Below, piece after piece: positions 46,317 to 55,643 of a DNA stretch of 64,000 bases. This DNA comes from G965204755 sp965243415 (lineage in GTDB: Bacteria > Acidobacteriota > Vicinamibacteria > Marinacidobacterales > Marinacidobacteraceae), in NCBI GenBank assembly GCA_965243415.1, contig OZ251549.1:4278001-4342000 (forward strand). Direction: 5' to 3'. A program made the position numbers and the translations under genes. The notes beneath the pieces are model-generated. The model saw only the letters and a list, made by a program, of their open reading frames with translations, was not told the DNA's origin and did no database searches. Each line of letters starts with the position of its first letter. Position 1 is the stretch's first letter.

Positions 46317-46336
46317 GGCCCGCTCCGGAGCGGGCC
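46317..46336. repeat. 20-bp perfect palindrome beside the first minisatellite
   Basis: GGCCCGCTCCGGAGCGGGCC is a perfect palindrome 37 bp before the first repeat unit. A 16-bp version of it occurs after the second array at 49131-49146, and the following ~60 bp are related to 49988-50045. Confidence 0.6.
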
Positions 46337-46372
46337 CCTTGTCGTTGCTGAAGGCGGGACCCTTCGTTGCCG

Positions 46373-48384
46373 AATCGACCACCCCCCGACGGATCGACCA
46401 CCCTCCGACGGATCGACCACCTTCCCACGGATCGACCACCTTCCGACGGATCGACCACCCTCCGCCCGATCGACCACCCTGCCGGATTGACCACCCTCCG
46501 CCCGATCGACCACCTTCCCACGGATCGACCACCTTCCGGCGGATCGACCACCTTCCGACGGATCGACCACCTTCCGGCGGATCGACCACCTTCCGGCGGA
46601 TCGACCACCTTCCCACGGATCGACCACCTTCCGGCGGATCGACCACCTTCCCGCGGATATCGACCACCTTCCCACGGATCGACCACCTTCCGACGGATCG
46701 ACCACCTTCCCACGGATCGACCACCTTCCGACGGATCGACCACCTTCCGGCGGATCGACCACCTTCCGGCGGATCGACCACCTTCCGGCGGATCGACCAC
46801 CTTCCGGCGGAATCGACCACCTTCCCACGGATCGACCACCTTCCGACGGATCGACCACCTTCCCACGGATCGACCACCTTCCCACGGATCGACCACCTTC
46901 CGGCGGATCGACCACCTTCCCGCGGATCGACCACCTTCCGGCGGATCGACCACCTTCCGCCGGATCGACCACCTTCCGACGGATCGACCACCTTCCCGCG
47001 GATCGACCACCTTCCGGCGGATCGACCACCTTCCGACAGATCGACCACCTTCCGGCGGATCGACCACCTTCCGGCGGATCGACCACCTTCCGCCGGATCG
47101 ACCACCCTCGGTCGGATCGACCACCTTCCGGCGGATCGACCGCCTTCCGGCGGATCGACCACCCTCGGTCGGATCGACCACCTTCCGGCGGATCGACCAC
47201 CTTCCGCCGGATCGACCACCTTCCCACGGATCGACCACCCTCCGACGGATCGACCACCTTCCCACGGATCGACCACCTTCCCGCGGATCGACCACCTTCC
47301 GGCGGATCGACCACCTTCCGACGGATCGACCACCTTCCGGCGGATCGACCACCTTCCGACGGATCGACCACCCTCGGTCGGATCGACCACCTTCCGGCGG
47401 ATCGACCACCTTCCGACGGATCGACCACCTTCCGGCGGATCGACCACCTTCCCACGGATCGACCACCTTCCCACGGATCGACCACCTTCCGACGGATCGA
47501 CCACCTTCCGGCGGATCGACCACCTTCCGACGGATCGACCACCTTCCCACGGATCGACCACCTTCCGACGGATCGACCACCTTCCGGCGGATCGACCACC
47601 TTCCCACGGATCGACCACCTTCTGCCGGATCGACCACCTTCCGGCGGATCGACCACCTTCCGACGGATCGACCACCTTCTGCCGGATCGACCACCTTCCG
47701 CCGGATCGACCACCCTGCGACGGATCGACCACCTTCCCACGGATCGACCACCCTGCGCCCGATCGACCACCCTGCGACGGATCGACCACCTTCCGGCGGA
47801 TCGACCACCTTCCGACGGATCGACCGCCTTCCGCCGGATCGACCGCCTTCCGACGGATCGACCACCTTCCGACGGATCGACCACCCTCCGACGGATCGAC
47901 CACCCTGCGACGGATCGACCACCCTCGCCCGATCGACCACCCTCGCCCGATCGACCACCCTCGCCCGATCGACCACCCTACGCCGGATCGACCACCCTGC
48001 GACGGATCGACCACCCTGCGCCCGATCGACCACCCTGCGACGGATCGACCACCCTCGCCCGATCGACCACCCTCGGCCGATCGACCACCCTCGCCCGATC
48101 GACCACCCTCGGCCGATCGACCACCCTCGGCCGATCGACCACCCTCGCCCGATCGACCACCCTACGCCGGATCGACCACCCTGCGGCGGATCGACCACCC
48201 TCGCCCGATCGACCACCCTGCGCCGGATCGACCACCCTGCGACGGATCGACCACCCTACGGCGGATCGACCACCCTGCGCCCGATCGACCACGCGGATCG
48301 ACCACCCTGCGCCCGATCGACCACCCTGCGACGGATCGACCACCCTACGGCGGATCGACCACCCTCCGGCGGATCGACCACTTG
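46373..48384. repeat. Minisatellite of about 105 19-bp units
   Basis: The unit is GGATCGACCACCTTCCnnC with a variable pair or triplet at the end (GAC, GGC, CAC, GCC, CGC most often). The T/C at position 13 also varies, and units near 47.9-48.2 kb are 18 bp (CTCGCCC type). Because 19 is not a multiple of three and the unit has no stop in any frame, all six frames are open and encode 19-residue repeats; I treat these as artefacts. There are no unique spacers or repeat-adjacent cas genes, so it is not a CRISPR array. Confidence 0.9.
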
Positions 48385-48473
48385 CCGATCTCCCATCTCC
48401 ACAAGCCCTCCGACCGATAGATCGACCAGTCGCTCGGGGATCGCCCGTTCGACGGTCAGTCACATCGCTGGCG
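48385..48473. other. Spacer between the two minisatellites
   Basis: About 90 bp of non-repeated sequence separating two arrays. It contains a lone GATCGACCA match to the first unit near 48419 and no gene. Confidence 0.4.
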
Positions 48474-49111
48474 GACCGAGCCGATACGGATCGAGCCGAT
48501 ACGGATCGAGCCGATACGGATCGAGCCGTTACGGGATCAAGCCGATGCGGGATCGAGCCGATGCGGGATCGAGCCGATGCGGATCGAGCCGTTACGGATC
48601 GAGCCGATAGGGACAGACCCGACGCGGATCGAGCCGATACGGATCGAGCCGTTACGGGATCGAGCCGATGCGGGATCGAGCCGATGCGGATCGAGCCGAT
48701 GCGGATCGAGCCGTTACGGATCGAGCCGTTACGGGATCGAGCCGATACGGGATCGAGCCGATGCGGGATCGAGCCGTTACGGGATCGAGCCGTTACGGAT
48801 CGAGCCGATACGGGATCGAGCCGATGCGGGATCGAGCCGATGCGGGATCGAGCCGTTACGGGATCGAGCCGTTACGGGATCGAGCCGATGCGGATCGAGC
48901 CGATACGGGATCGAGCCGTTACGGGATCGAGCCGATACGGATCGAGCCGATGCGGGATCGAGCCGATGCGGGATCGAGCCGATACGGATATCGAGCCGAT
49001 ACGAGATCGAGCCGATGCGGGATCGAGCCGATAGGGACAGACCCGACGCGGATCGAGCCGATAGGGACAGGCCCGACGCCGATCGAGCCGATGCGGATCG
49101 AGCCGTTACGG
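48474..49111. repeat. Second minisatellite, about 40 units of 15-16 bp
   Basis: The units are GATCGAGCCGATACG or GATCGAGCCGTTACGG and variants (GATGCGG, GATAGGGACAG). Units begin GATCGAGCC, close to the GATCGACCA of the first array, so the two probably share an origin or a binding partner. Unit lengths of 15 and 16 are mixed. Long ORFs exist on both strands but reflect only the absence of stops. Confidence 0.88.
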
Positions 49112-49130
49112 ACCCGGCCCGGTCCGGGGT

Positions 49131-49146
49131 CCCGCTCCGGAGCGGG
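49131..49146. repeat. 16-bp palindrome after the second minisatellite
   Basis: CCCGCTCCGGAGCGGG is a perfect palindrome sharing its core with 46317-46336, so similar palindromes bracket the two arrays. Confidence 0.5.
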
Positions 49147-49269
49147 GCGGGCCGGAGAGACGAGGGACGGGTCGGGGGGAGGTCTCGCCGCGGTCGGGGA
49201 GCGCGAACGGTGGTGCGGGCGGCGCCTCGGGGGCGAGCCCGGAGACCGGTGGAGGGCCTTCGGCGCGCG

Positions 49270-49709
49270 CCGGGCGCGGAGTGGTTTCGGAACGCGGACT
49301 TCCTGCGGTTCGCGAACCACCCGCGAACCACCGGGGATTCCGGGTTCGGGCCGGCCGCCCCGGTCACCCGCAGACCGAAGGGAAGGCGGAGCGTCCGGTG
49401 GACTCCCGGCGGCGGGACTGCTTCTGCGCCAGGTCGTTCGCGGGCGATGCGGACCGGAACGCGCAGGGGATCCGGTGGCGGGAAGAGGCGGCCCGGGAAC
49501 GGATCCACGGGACGACGAAGGAGAAGCCGGTGGTGCGGTTCCTCCGGGAACGGCCGGCGCCGGGGCCGCTGCCGGCCCGTGCCTACCGCCGAGTGTCGCC
49601 CCCGGCGGCGGCGGGAACGCCGGAGGGTGATCCGGGCCGGGTGGACCGCCCGGAGGTGGAACGGCGGCCGCTGTCGGAGTACGGCCGAACGGGAACGGCG
49701 GCCCGATGA
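49270..49709 (+). pseudogene. Remnant of an IS21-family transposase (IstA)
   Basis: Two adjacent frames give pieces of the IstA C-terminal half. One reads EWFRNADFLRFANH (about 49276-49320), the next frame continues GFRVRAGRPGHPQTEGKAER with the DDE glutamate-type context, then FAGDADRNAQGIRW, RERIHGTTKEKPVVRFLRER and PLPARAYRRV. This order is the known IstA core end. A frameshift near 49325 and loss of the N-terminal half make it non-functional. No IstB gene or terminal repeats were found. It lies between the second minisatellite and the two-component system, so this region is a graveyard of mobile DNA. Confidence 0.6.
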
Positions 49710-50439
49710 AGCCGGCTTCGCGGCGGGAACGGATCCGTCCCGGCCGATGGACCGGCAACTGCCGGGGGCTCCGGAAGCGCGGGACGCAGTGCGGTCCGGG
49801 GTGGACCGGGGCCGGATCACCGACCCGGAAGGGATCGAACCGTCGCCGCGGACGCAGACCGCGACGCGGAACGACCGGCGGCCGGAGGCGGCGATGCGTT
49901 CCGGCCGGCGGCCGGCGGTGGAGACGCCGGCGGTGTTCGACCGTCGCGAGAACTCCCCCCGATCCTCACTCCCCCCGGCGCGCCACCCTCCGGAGCGGGA
50001 CCTTTTCGGGGGCCGGAAAGCGGGACCGGTTCGTTGCCGATCGACAAGAGTTCCCGAGTTCTCGGCGAAGGCACGGGAACAGGACGATGAACGAACCGTG
50101 AATCCCGCGCGCCGCACCGGTGTCCGACCCGGAGCGACCCGGCGACGCCCGCGCCGGGAAGAACCCGTTCGTCCGGCCGCGCCCCGGCCCGGGACCGGCG
50201 CCGGAATCGTTGCGGGAGAACGACGGGAAGCGCGCGAGGGCGCCGGGGAGCGACGAGTCCCCACCGAGGACGACCGCCGCCCGGCGACCGGCGGCGCCTC
50301 CGGGAACGACGCCCGCCGCGACCGCCCGGCGCCCTTCGCCGCCGCCGGGACGATCCCGTAGGATTTCCGGCCGTTCCCGGAAGGACCCGGAAGGACCCGG
50401 AAAGACCCCGAAGGGCCGCCGAGGGCCGCGCTCCCCCGC
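49710..50439. other. 730-bp region without a recognised gene
   Basis: GC-rich, open in several frames, but no translation is recognisable. The stretch at 49988-50045 resembles the sequence before the first minisatellite (46323-46380), e.g. CTCCGGAGCGGG and GTTCGTTGCCGA. The tail carries a cluster of GGAAGGACCC-like direct repeats (about 50380-50415) just before the response regulator start, which might act as its promoter region. Confidence 0.45.
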
Positions 50440-51147
50440 ATGAAGAACATCCTCATCATCGAAGACGACCCCGACATCGTCGAGTTGCTGCGGTTCAACC
50501 TCGAACGGGAGTCCTACCGGGTGACCGCCGCCGCGGACGGGGCCGCCGGGCTCGCCGAAATACGCCGGGAAGCGCCCGACCTGCTCATCCTCGACCTGAT
50601 GCTGCCCGAGATCAGCGGCCTCGATGTGTGCCGCACGGTGCGCGGCGATCCGGAGTTGGCCACGCTGCCGGTCATCATGCTGACCGCCAAGAGCGAGGAA
50701 GCGGATGTCATCTCCGGCATCGAACTCGGGGCCGACGACTACATCACCAAGCCGTTCAGCCCCCGCCAGTTGGTGGCGCGGGTGGGAGCGGTGCTCCGCC
50801 GGGCGGCGCGGAAGGACGCCGGAACCGAAGCGCCGACCGAAGGGCCCCTCGAGATCGGCGGCCTGACGATCGATCCCGCGGCGCACCGGGTGCGGCGCGA
50901 CGGGGAGGAGTTGACCGTCACCCACCTGGAGTTCCGCCTGCTCCACTACCTGGCCACCAACGCCGGGCGGGTCTTCTCCCGGCAACAACTCCTCGACCGC
51001 GTCTGGGGCCGGGAGCGCTTCATCACCGTGCGCAGCGTGGATGTCTATATCCGCCGCCTGCGGCAGAAGGTGGACCGGAAGGGGCAGCCGTCGCTGCTCC
51101 GGACGGTGCGCGGCGCCGGCTACCGCTTCGAGGCGCGCGCCGACTGA
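50440..51147 (+). CDS. OmpR/PhoB-type response regulator
   Basis: A 235-residue regulator. The receiver (1-120) has the acidic pair E8/D9/D10, phosphoacceptor D52 (LILDLMLPE), T82 in MLTAKSEE and K104 in YITKPFSP. The C-terminal winged helix (about 140-230) has LTVTHLEFRLLHYLATNAGR and TVRSVDVYIRRLRQKV, typical of PhoB. It pairs with the histidine kinase that follows with overlapping start, so it is the receiver of that kinase. PhoB-type regulators often govern phosphate starvation, but no pst or phosphatase gene is next to it, so the stimulus is uncertain. Confidence 0.93.
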   Translation: MKNILIIEDDPDIVELLRFNLERESYRVTAAADGAAGLAEIRREAPDLLILDLMLPEISGLDVCRTVRGDPELATLPVIMLTAKSEEADVISGIELGADDYITKPFSPRQLVARVGAVLRRAARKDAGTEAPTEGPLEIGGLTIDPAAHRVRRDGEELTVTHLEFRLLHYLATNAGRVFSRQQLLDRVWGRERFITVRSVDVYIRRLRQKVDRKGQPSLLRTVRGAGYRFEARAD

Positions 51148-53072
51148 ACCCCCTCCGCCGACTCTTCCGCCGGCCCCGCCGGCTGGCGCTCCGGCTGGCG
51201 CTGGCGAGTCTGGTCATCGCCCTGCCGGCGCTGCTGGCCGCGCTCCTCACCACGGCCTCCGTGGTCCGCGCCGGCGCGGTGGATTCGACCTTCGTCCGCC
51301 TGGACGGCATCGCCGAAGTGGCGCTCGCGAACCCGCCGGACGACGACTCGCCGGCGGCGCTCTCCGCCTGGGCGCGGCGACTCTCCGCGTCCGCGCCCGT
51401 CGCCGCCGGCGAGAGTGCGGCCACGCCGACGCGCCCGGAACGCCGGGTGACCCTGATCGCCCGGGACGGGGCGGTGCTGTTCGACACCCACGAAGACCCG
51501 GCGGCGATGGACAACCACGCCGACCGCCCGGAGGTCGCCGCCGCCTTCGCCTCCGGCTACGGGCGGTCGCAGCGGTTCAGCGCCACCCGCGGCGAGGACC
51601 TGACCTATGTCGCGGTGCGCCCCGCCTGGACCGACGCGGCGGTGCTGCGTCTCGCCGAACCGGTGGTGCGGATCGAAGAGGCCATCCGCTCCATCCTGAT
51701 GCCGGTGGCGCTCGCCACGCTGCTCGCCGCCCTCGCCGGAAGCGGGTTCTCCCTCTGGTACTCCCGCCGGGTCGCCGACCGGGTGGGCCGGCTGGTGCGC
51801 TTCTCGGAGCGGGTGGCGCAGGGCGACTTCACCCCGGAGACGGCGCCGCTGCGGATGGAAGGACTGGACGAGTTGCTGGTCTCGCTGAACCGCACCGCCG
51901 CCGCCCTGCAGCAGAGTTTCAGTTCGCTCACCACCGAACGGAACCAGGGCGCCACGATCCTCTCCAGCATGGTCGAAGGAGTGGCGGTGCTCGACCGCGA
52001 CCTGCGCATCCAGTATGTGAACCGGGCCTTCCGCGAGGTGCTCTCGCTGCCGGGCGATTCCTGGGAGGAGTACGAAGGGCGGCACGCGCGCCGGGTGCTG
52101 GAGGAGAAGCAACTCCTCAAGATGGTGAAAGCGGCGATGCGCGGCAAGGCGCGGGAGCGCGAACTCTCCCTGAAGGGCCGGGAAGTCCTGGCGCGGGGCG
52201 CGCCCATCCGGCCGCACCTGCCCGCCCCGGAGCGGGAACTGGCCCCTTCCGGCGAGCCCGGGCGGGTCGGGTCGGGGCCGGAGGCGGAACCCCTGTCCGA
52301 CGGGGCCGAACCGGAAACCGCCGAGCCCGAGGGCGCGGTGCTGGTGCTCATGGATGTGACCGAGGTCCACGCCCTGGAGCGGGTGCGGCGGGACTTCGTG
52401 GCGAACCTCTCCCACGAGTTGAAGACCCCGCTCACCGCCATCCGCGGCTTCGCCGAGACCCTGCTCGAAGGCAGCGTCGAGGACGCGGCGGAGCGCCGGC
52501 GGTTTCTCCGCATCATCCGGGAGCACGCGGTGCGGCTCGCCCGGCTGACCGACGACCTGCTGAAACTGGCCCGCATCGAGGCCGGCAAGATGGAGGTGGA
52601 GACCGAGCCGGTGCGGATCGCCGAGGTCCTCGACCTGGTGCTCGACTCGGCGCGGGTGAAGGCCGGCGAGCGGACGCTCCGGCTCGCCGGCGACCCGGAC
52701 GGCGTCGTCGTCTCCACCGACCCCAACCTGCTCACCGAGATCCTGCAGAACCTGGTGGACAACGCGGTGCAGTACACGGCGGAGGACGGCGCGGTCGAGA
52801 TCCGGGGCCGCGCGCTGCGGGAAGAGGTCCGCATCAGCGTGAAGGACAACGGGGTGGGCATCCCCAAGGCGCACCAGGCCCGGATCTTCGAGCGCTTCTA
52901 CCGGGTGGACCCGGCGCGCTCCCGGGCGGTGGGCGGCACCGGCCTGGGCCTGACCATCGCCCGGCACACGGCGGAACGCCTCGGCGGGCGCATCGCGCTG
53001 AAGAGCACCCCGGGGCGGGGGTCGGTCTTCACCCTGTCGCTCCCGCGGGACGGCCGGCGCCTCGGGGTCTGA
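51144..53072 (+). CDS. PhoR-type sensor histidine kinase, probable CTG start
   Basis: A 642-residue kinase. Two membrane segments (about 18-40 and 180-205) enclose a ~140-residue sensor; then HAMP (about 200-260), PAS (about 265-340), HisKA with phospho-His H424 (NLSHELKTPL) and a HATPase_c domain (N box NLVDNAVQ, G boxes DNGVGIP and GGTGLGLT). Upstream of the first membrane helix there is no ATG, GTG or TTG in frame after the regulator; the CTG at 51144 overlaps the regulator stop as CTGA, mimicking ATGA. A later GTG would delete the first membrane helix. Confidence 0.85.
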   Translation: MNPLRRLFRRPRRLALRLALASLVIALPALLAALLTTASVVRAGAVDSTFVRLDGIAEVALANPPDDDSPAALSAWARRLSASAPVAAGESAATPTRPERRVTLIARDGAVLFDTHEDPAAMDNHADRPEVAAAFASGYGRSQRFSATRGEDLTYVAVRPAWTDAAVLRLAEPVVRIEEAIRSILMPVALATLLAALAGSGFSLWYSRRVADRVGRLVRFSERVAQGDFTPETAPLRMEGLDELLVSLNRTAAALQQSFSSLTTERNQGATILSSMVEGVAVLDRDLRIQYVNRAFREVLSLPGDSWEEYEGRHARRVLEEKQLLKMVKAAMRGKARERELSLKGREVLARGAPIRPHLPAPERELAPSGEPGRVGSGPEAEPLSDGAEPETAEPEGAVLVLMDVTEVHALERVRRDFVANLSHELKTPLTAIRGFAETLLEGSVEDAAERRRFLRIIREHAVRLARLTDDLLKLARIEAGKMEVETEPVRIAEVLDLVLDSARVKAGERTLRLAGDPDGVVVSTDPNLLTEILQNLVDNAVQYTAEDGAVEIRGRALREEVRISVKDNGVGIPKAHQARIFERFYRVDPARSRAVGGTGLGLTIARHTAERLGGRIALKSTPGRGSVFTLSLPRDGRRLGV

Positions 53073-53088
53073 CGCGAGGCTCCCGGGG

Positions 53089-54327
53089 GTGGCAGGGGCG
53101 TCGGTTTCTGACCTGCCGGCCAGCGACGATTCTCCCGTGCCCGCCCCCCGGCCCCGTTCCCGAATCCGCTCCCGAATCCGCTCCGCCAGCCGCCGGAGTC
53201 GGCCCGGCGCTCCCGCTCCGGCTGCGGTTACCGACCGGCGCCGCCGGCTCCCGCTCGCCGCGCTGTTGGCGCTCGGGGCGCTCCTGGTCGGCGACGCGGC
53301 CAACGGCTACCGGTTCGTCGCGGCCTACGACGACGGGTCGCTCATCGTCCCGGCCGGCCAGGCGGCGCGGTGGCGCGAGCGGGAGTGGGGCCCGGGCCGG
53401 GTGCTGGAGTGGGTCCTCGCCGACCATCCGGGCTGGACCGCGCCCTTCGTGGACCGGGACGGAGAGAGTCAACCCCCGCCCTTCGGCAGCCCCGCCGAGG
53501 CCGTCCCCTTCGTCCGGGAAGCGATGGCGGCCTGGAGCGCGATCCCGAACGCCGATATCCGCTGGCGCCTCTCCGGCGTCGAATCCGGCCCCGGCAACGA
53601 GCGGGACGGCCGCAACACCCTGACCGTCGCCGCCAACGAGGAGGGTTTCGCCGGACGCGCCTGGTGGTGGTTCCAGCGTCCGTTCTCCGGCGGCCCCTGG
53701 GAGATGTTCGAGTGCGACATCGAACTCGTCCCCCAGGCGGCGGCGCTGCTCGGCTCCGACGACCCCCGCAGCCTCACCGTCACGATCCACGAGTTCGGCC
53801 ACTGCCTCGGCCTGGCGCACACCGGCCGGCACCCGACCATCGTCCACACCTTCCCGGACCTCGGGATCTGGGGCGAGACCCCGAAGATGTCCTACGGCCT
53901 CGACCTCTCGAACGCGCTCGCCGTGGACGACCTCGTGGGGGCGTCGCTGCTGCGCCCGGCCGGGAACTGGGTCGCCGGCGCCGGCAGCCTCACCGGCCGG
54001 GTCACCGTCGCCGGCGCGCCCGGCCGTTTCGTGACGGTCAGCAGCGTCCGCCTGGTCTCCGGGGACACGACCGCGCCGGGCCCCGGCGTCTTCACCGACG
54101 AGGACGGCCGCTTCCGGCTGGAGGGTCTCGTCCCGGGCGACTACCTGATCCGCGCCGCGCCGATGACCCGGGTGGACGCCCACGAGTCCCTGCTGGAAGC
54201 CGGGGCGGTGCTCGAGGCGCTCGACGGCGCCCTGCTCCGCCCGGTCACGGTGCGCGCGGGGCAGGAGACCGACGGGGTCGCGCTCGACCTGCCGCGAGGA
54301 CGCACCGGCAGCGACTTCGTCCGATGA
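53089..54327 (+). CDS. Matrixin-like zinc metalloprotease, copy 2
   Basis: A 412-residue paralogue of the protease at 36372-37484. It shares the blocks ADHPGWTAPFVDRDGESQPP, VPFVREAMAAWSAIPNADIR and the zinc motif HEFGHCLGLAH (234-244), with the Met-turn MSYGLD. The N-terminus is longer, arginine-rich and then hydrophobic (about 55-72), so the signal may be internal or the start later; GTG 53089 and GTG 53137 are both possible. The same transthyretin-like C-terminal domain is present. It overlaps the next gene by 4 bp and lies 16 bp after the kinase. Confidence 0.83.
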   Translation: MAGASVSDLPASDDSPVPAPRPRSRIRSRIRSASRRSRPGAPAPAAVTDRRRRLPLAALLALGALLVGDAANGYRFVAAYDDGSLIVPAGQAARWREREWGPGRVLEWVLADHPGWTAPFVDRDGESQPPPFGSPAEAVPFVREAMAAWSAIPNADIRWRLSGVESGPGNERDGRNTLTVAANEEGFAGRAWWWFQRPFSGGPWEMFECDIELVPQAAALLGSDDPRSLTVTIHEFGHCLGLAHTGRHPTIVHTFPDLGIWGETPKMSYGLDLSNALAVDDLVGASLLRPAGNWVAGAGSLTGRVTVAGAPGRFVTVSSVRLVSGDTTAPGPGVFTDEDGRFRLEGLVPGDYLIRAAPMTRVDAHESLLEAGAVLEALDGALLRPVTVRAGQETDGVALDLPRGRTGSDFVR

Positions 54328-55643
54328 CCCGGTTCCGCCGGTTCGCCGCCGGCTCGGCCGCCGCCGCGCCAACCGCTCTCGCGCGGCCGGTTCCGTCCGA
54401 TCGTTTCCGGCGCCCCGCCGCCGCCCTGGCCGCCGCGTTCGCCGTGGCGGCGGGGTTCGGGTCGGCCGCGTTCTCCGGCTGCGGCGACGGCGGCGGAACG
54501 ACCGCGTCCCGAACCCCCACCGCGCCGGCCCCGAACCCCGTCGCCGCGGTCGTCTCCTTCGGCGCGGCGTCTGCGGAGGCGTACGAGGGCGACACCGTCT
54601 CGATCCCGATCCGCTACGAGGCCCGATCCCTCGCCGCGACTTGGCGCCTCCGGGTATCCCCGCTGCCGGGCACCGCCGAGTCCGCCGACTTCTCCCTGCC
54701 GAACCCGATCGTCGAGATCCCCGCCGGATCGGGAACGAGCGGGGAAGTCACCCTCGACCTGACCGCGCTCCCCGACGACCACTTCGAGGAAGGAACGGAG
54801 ACCCTCTTCCTGCGCTTCGTCCCCGACCCCGCCGTGAACGCGCAACTGGGCGGCGACCTGCAGGTATCCCTTCGGGAGGGCGGCCTCCTGGTGTCCTTCG
54901 GCCCGGATCCGGTTGCGGTCACCGAAGGGGAGTCCACGGCCGTCCCGATCCGCTACGAAGCGCGGAACCTGCCGTCGCCGCTTCGCCTGGGCCTCTCCGC
55001 CCTCGCCGGAACCGCGGCCGACGACGACTTCACCCTCGAAACCGACTCCTTCGTCATACCGGCGGGAAGAGGCGTCACCGGGACCGCCTCGGTCCCCCTG
55101 TCGGCAACGCGCGACGCGCTCTTCTCGGAGGAAGACGAAACCGGATCCCTGCGCCTGCTGCCTCCCGAACCCCGCCCGCCCGGCGTCCGCCTCGGCGCGG
55201 CCACGGAATTCGTCGTCCGGGAGGGCGGCGCCTCCCCCTGCCCGGGCCTCTCCATCCGCGCCCTGCCGCCGGTCGTCCTCGAACCGGGCCCGGGAACCTT
55301 CGACGAGGGCCTTCTCTCCACCACCCTGACCCTGACCCAGGAGCCGTCCGCCGCCGACGCGGTGCTGTTCCAACGCTCGCCCTACATCCTCACCGAAACC
55401 CTCGTCGAACGCGGCTGGCCCTCCGTCTCCGTCCTCAACTTCGCCCACTGGCGCATCGAAGCCGCCGGCGGCGCCACGACCCACTCCCTCGACCTCCGCT
55501 GGCCGGGCGAGGAATCCCTCGTCGAACCGAACCTGGAGTTCGGCTTCCTCGGCAACGCCTGCCCCGGCAACGCCCTCGCCACCTGCTCCGCCACCGACTG
55601 CGAACTCACCACTGCGACCCCGAGCAGCCGCCCCCTTCCCTGA
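54324..55643 (+). CDS. Calx-beta-like lipoprotein, copy 2
   Basis: A 439-residue paralogue of 35161-36375, following its protease in the same order and with the same 4-bp overlap (ATGA). A signal peptide ends at about FSGC (residue 54). Two Calx-beta-like repeats (about 65-185 and 185-300; VVSFGAASAEAYEGDTVSIP, EGESTAVPIRYEARN) and a cysteine-bearing C-terminal region (CPGLSIRALPP, NACPGN, CSATDCELTT) match copy 1 closely. The duplicated module is therefore an inverted, distant duplication within 19 kb. Confidence 0.78.
   Translation: MTRFRRFAAGSAAAAPTALARPVPSDRFRRPAAALAAAFAVAAGFGSAAFSGCGDGGGTTASRTPTAPAPNPVAAVVSFGAASAEAYEGDTVSIPIRYEARSLAATWRLRVSPLPGTAESADFSLPNPIVEIPAGSGTSGEVTLDLTALPDDHFEEGTETLFLRFVPDPAVNAQLGGDLQVSLREGGLLVSFGPDPVAVTEGESTAVPIRYEARNLPSPLRLGLSALAGTAADDDFTLETDSFVIPAGRGVTGTASVPLSATRDALFSEEDETGSLRLLPPEPRPPGVRLGAATEFVVREGGASPCPGLSIRALPPVVLEPGPGTFDEGLLSTTLTLTQEPSAADAVLFQRSPYILTETLVERGWPSVSVLNFAHWRIEAAGGATTHSLDLRWPGEESLVEPNLEFGFLGNACPGNALATCSATDCELTTATPSSRPLP

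Noticed and set aside
46261..48420. Long plus-strand ORF (719 codons) over the first minisatellite, and its minus-strand counterparts
   Set aside because: All six frames are open because the 19-bp unit lacks stops; translations are periodic artefacts with no domain.
46373..49111. CRISPR array
   Set aside because: No alternating unique spacers and no cas genes; units are contiguous tandem repeats with limited variants.
48561..50361. Long ORFs across the second minisatellite and beyond
   Set aside because: They follow from missing stops in the repeat; downstream parts are only IstA fragments in shifted frames.
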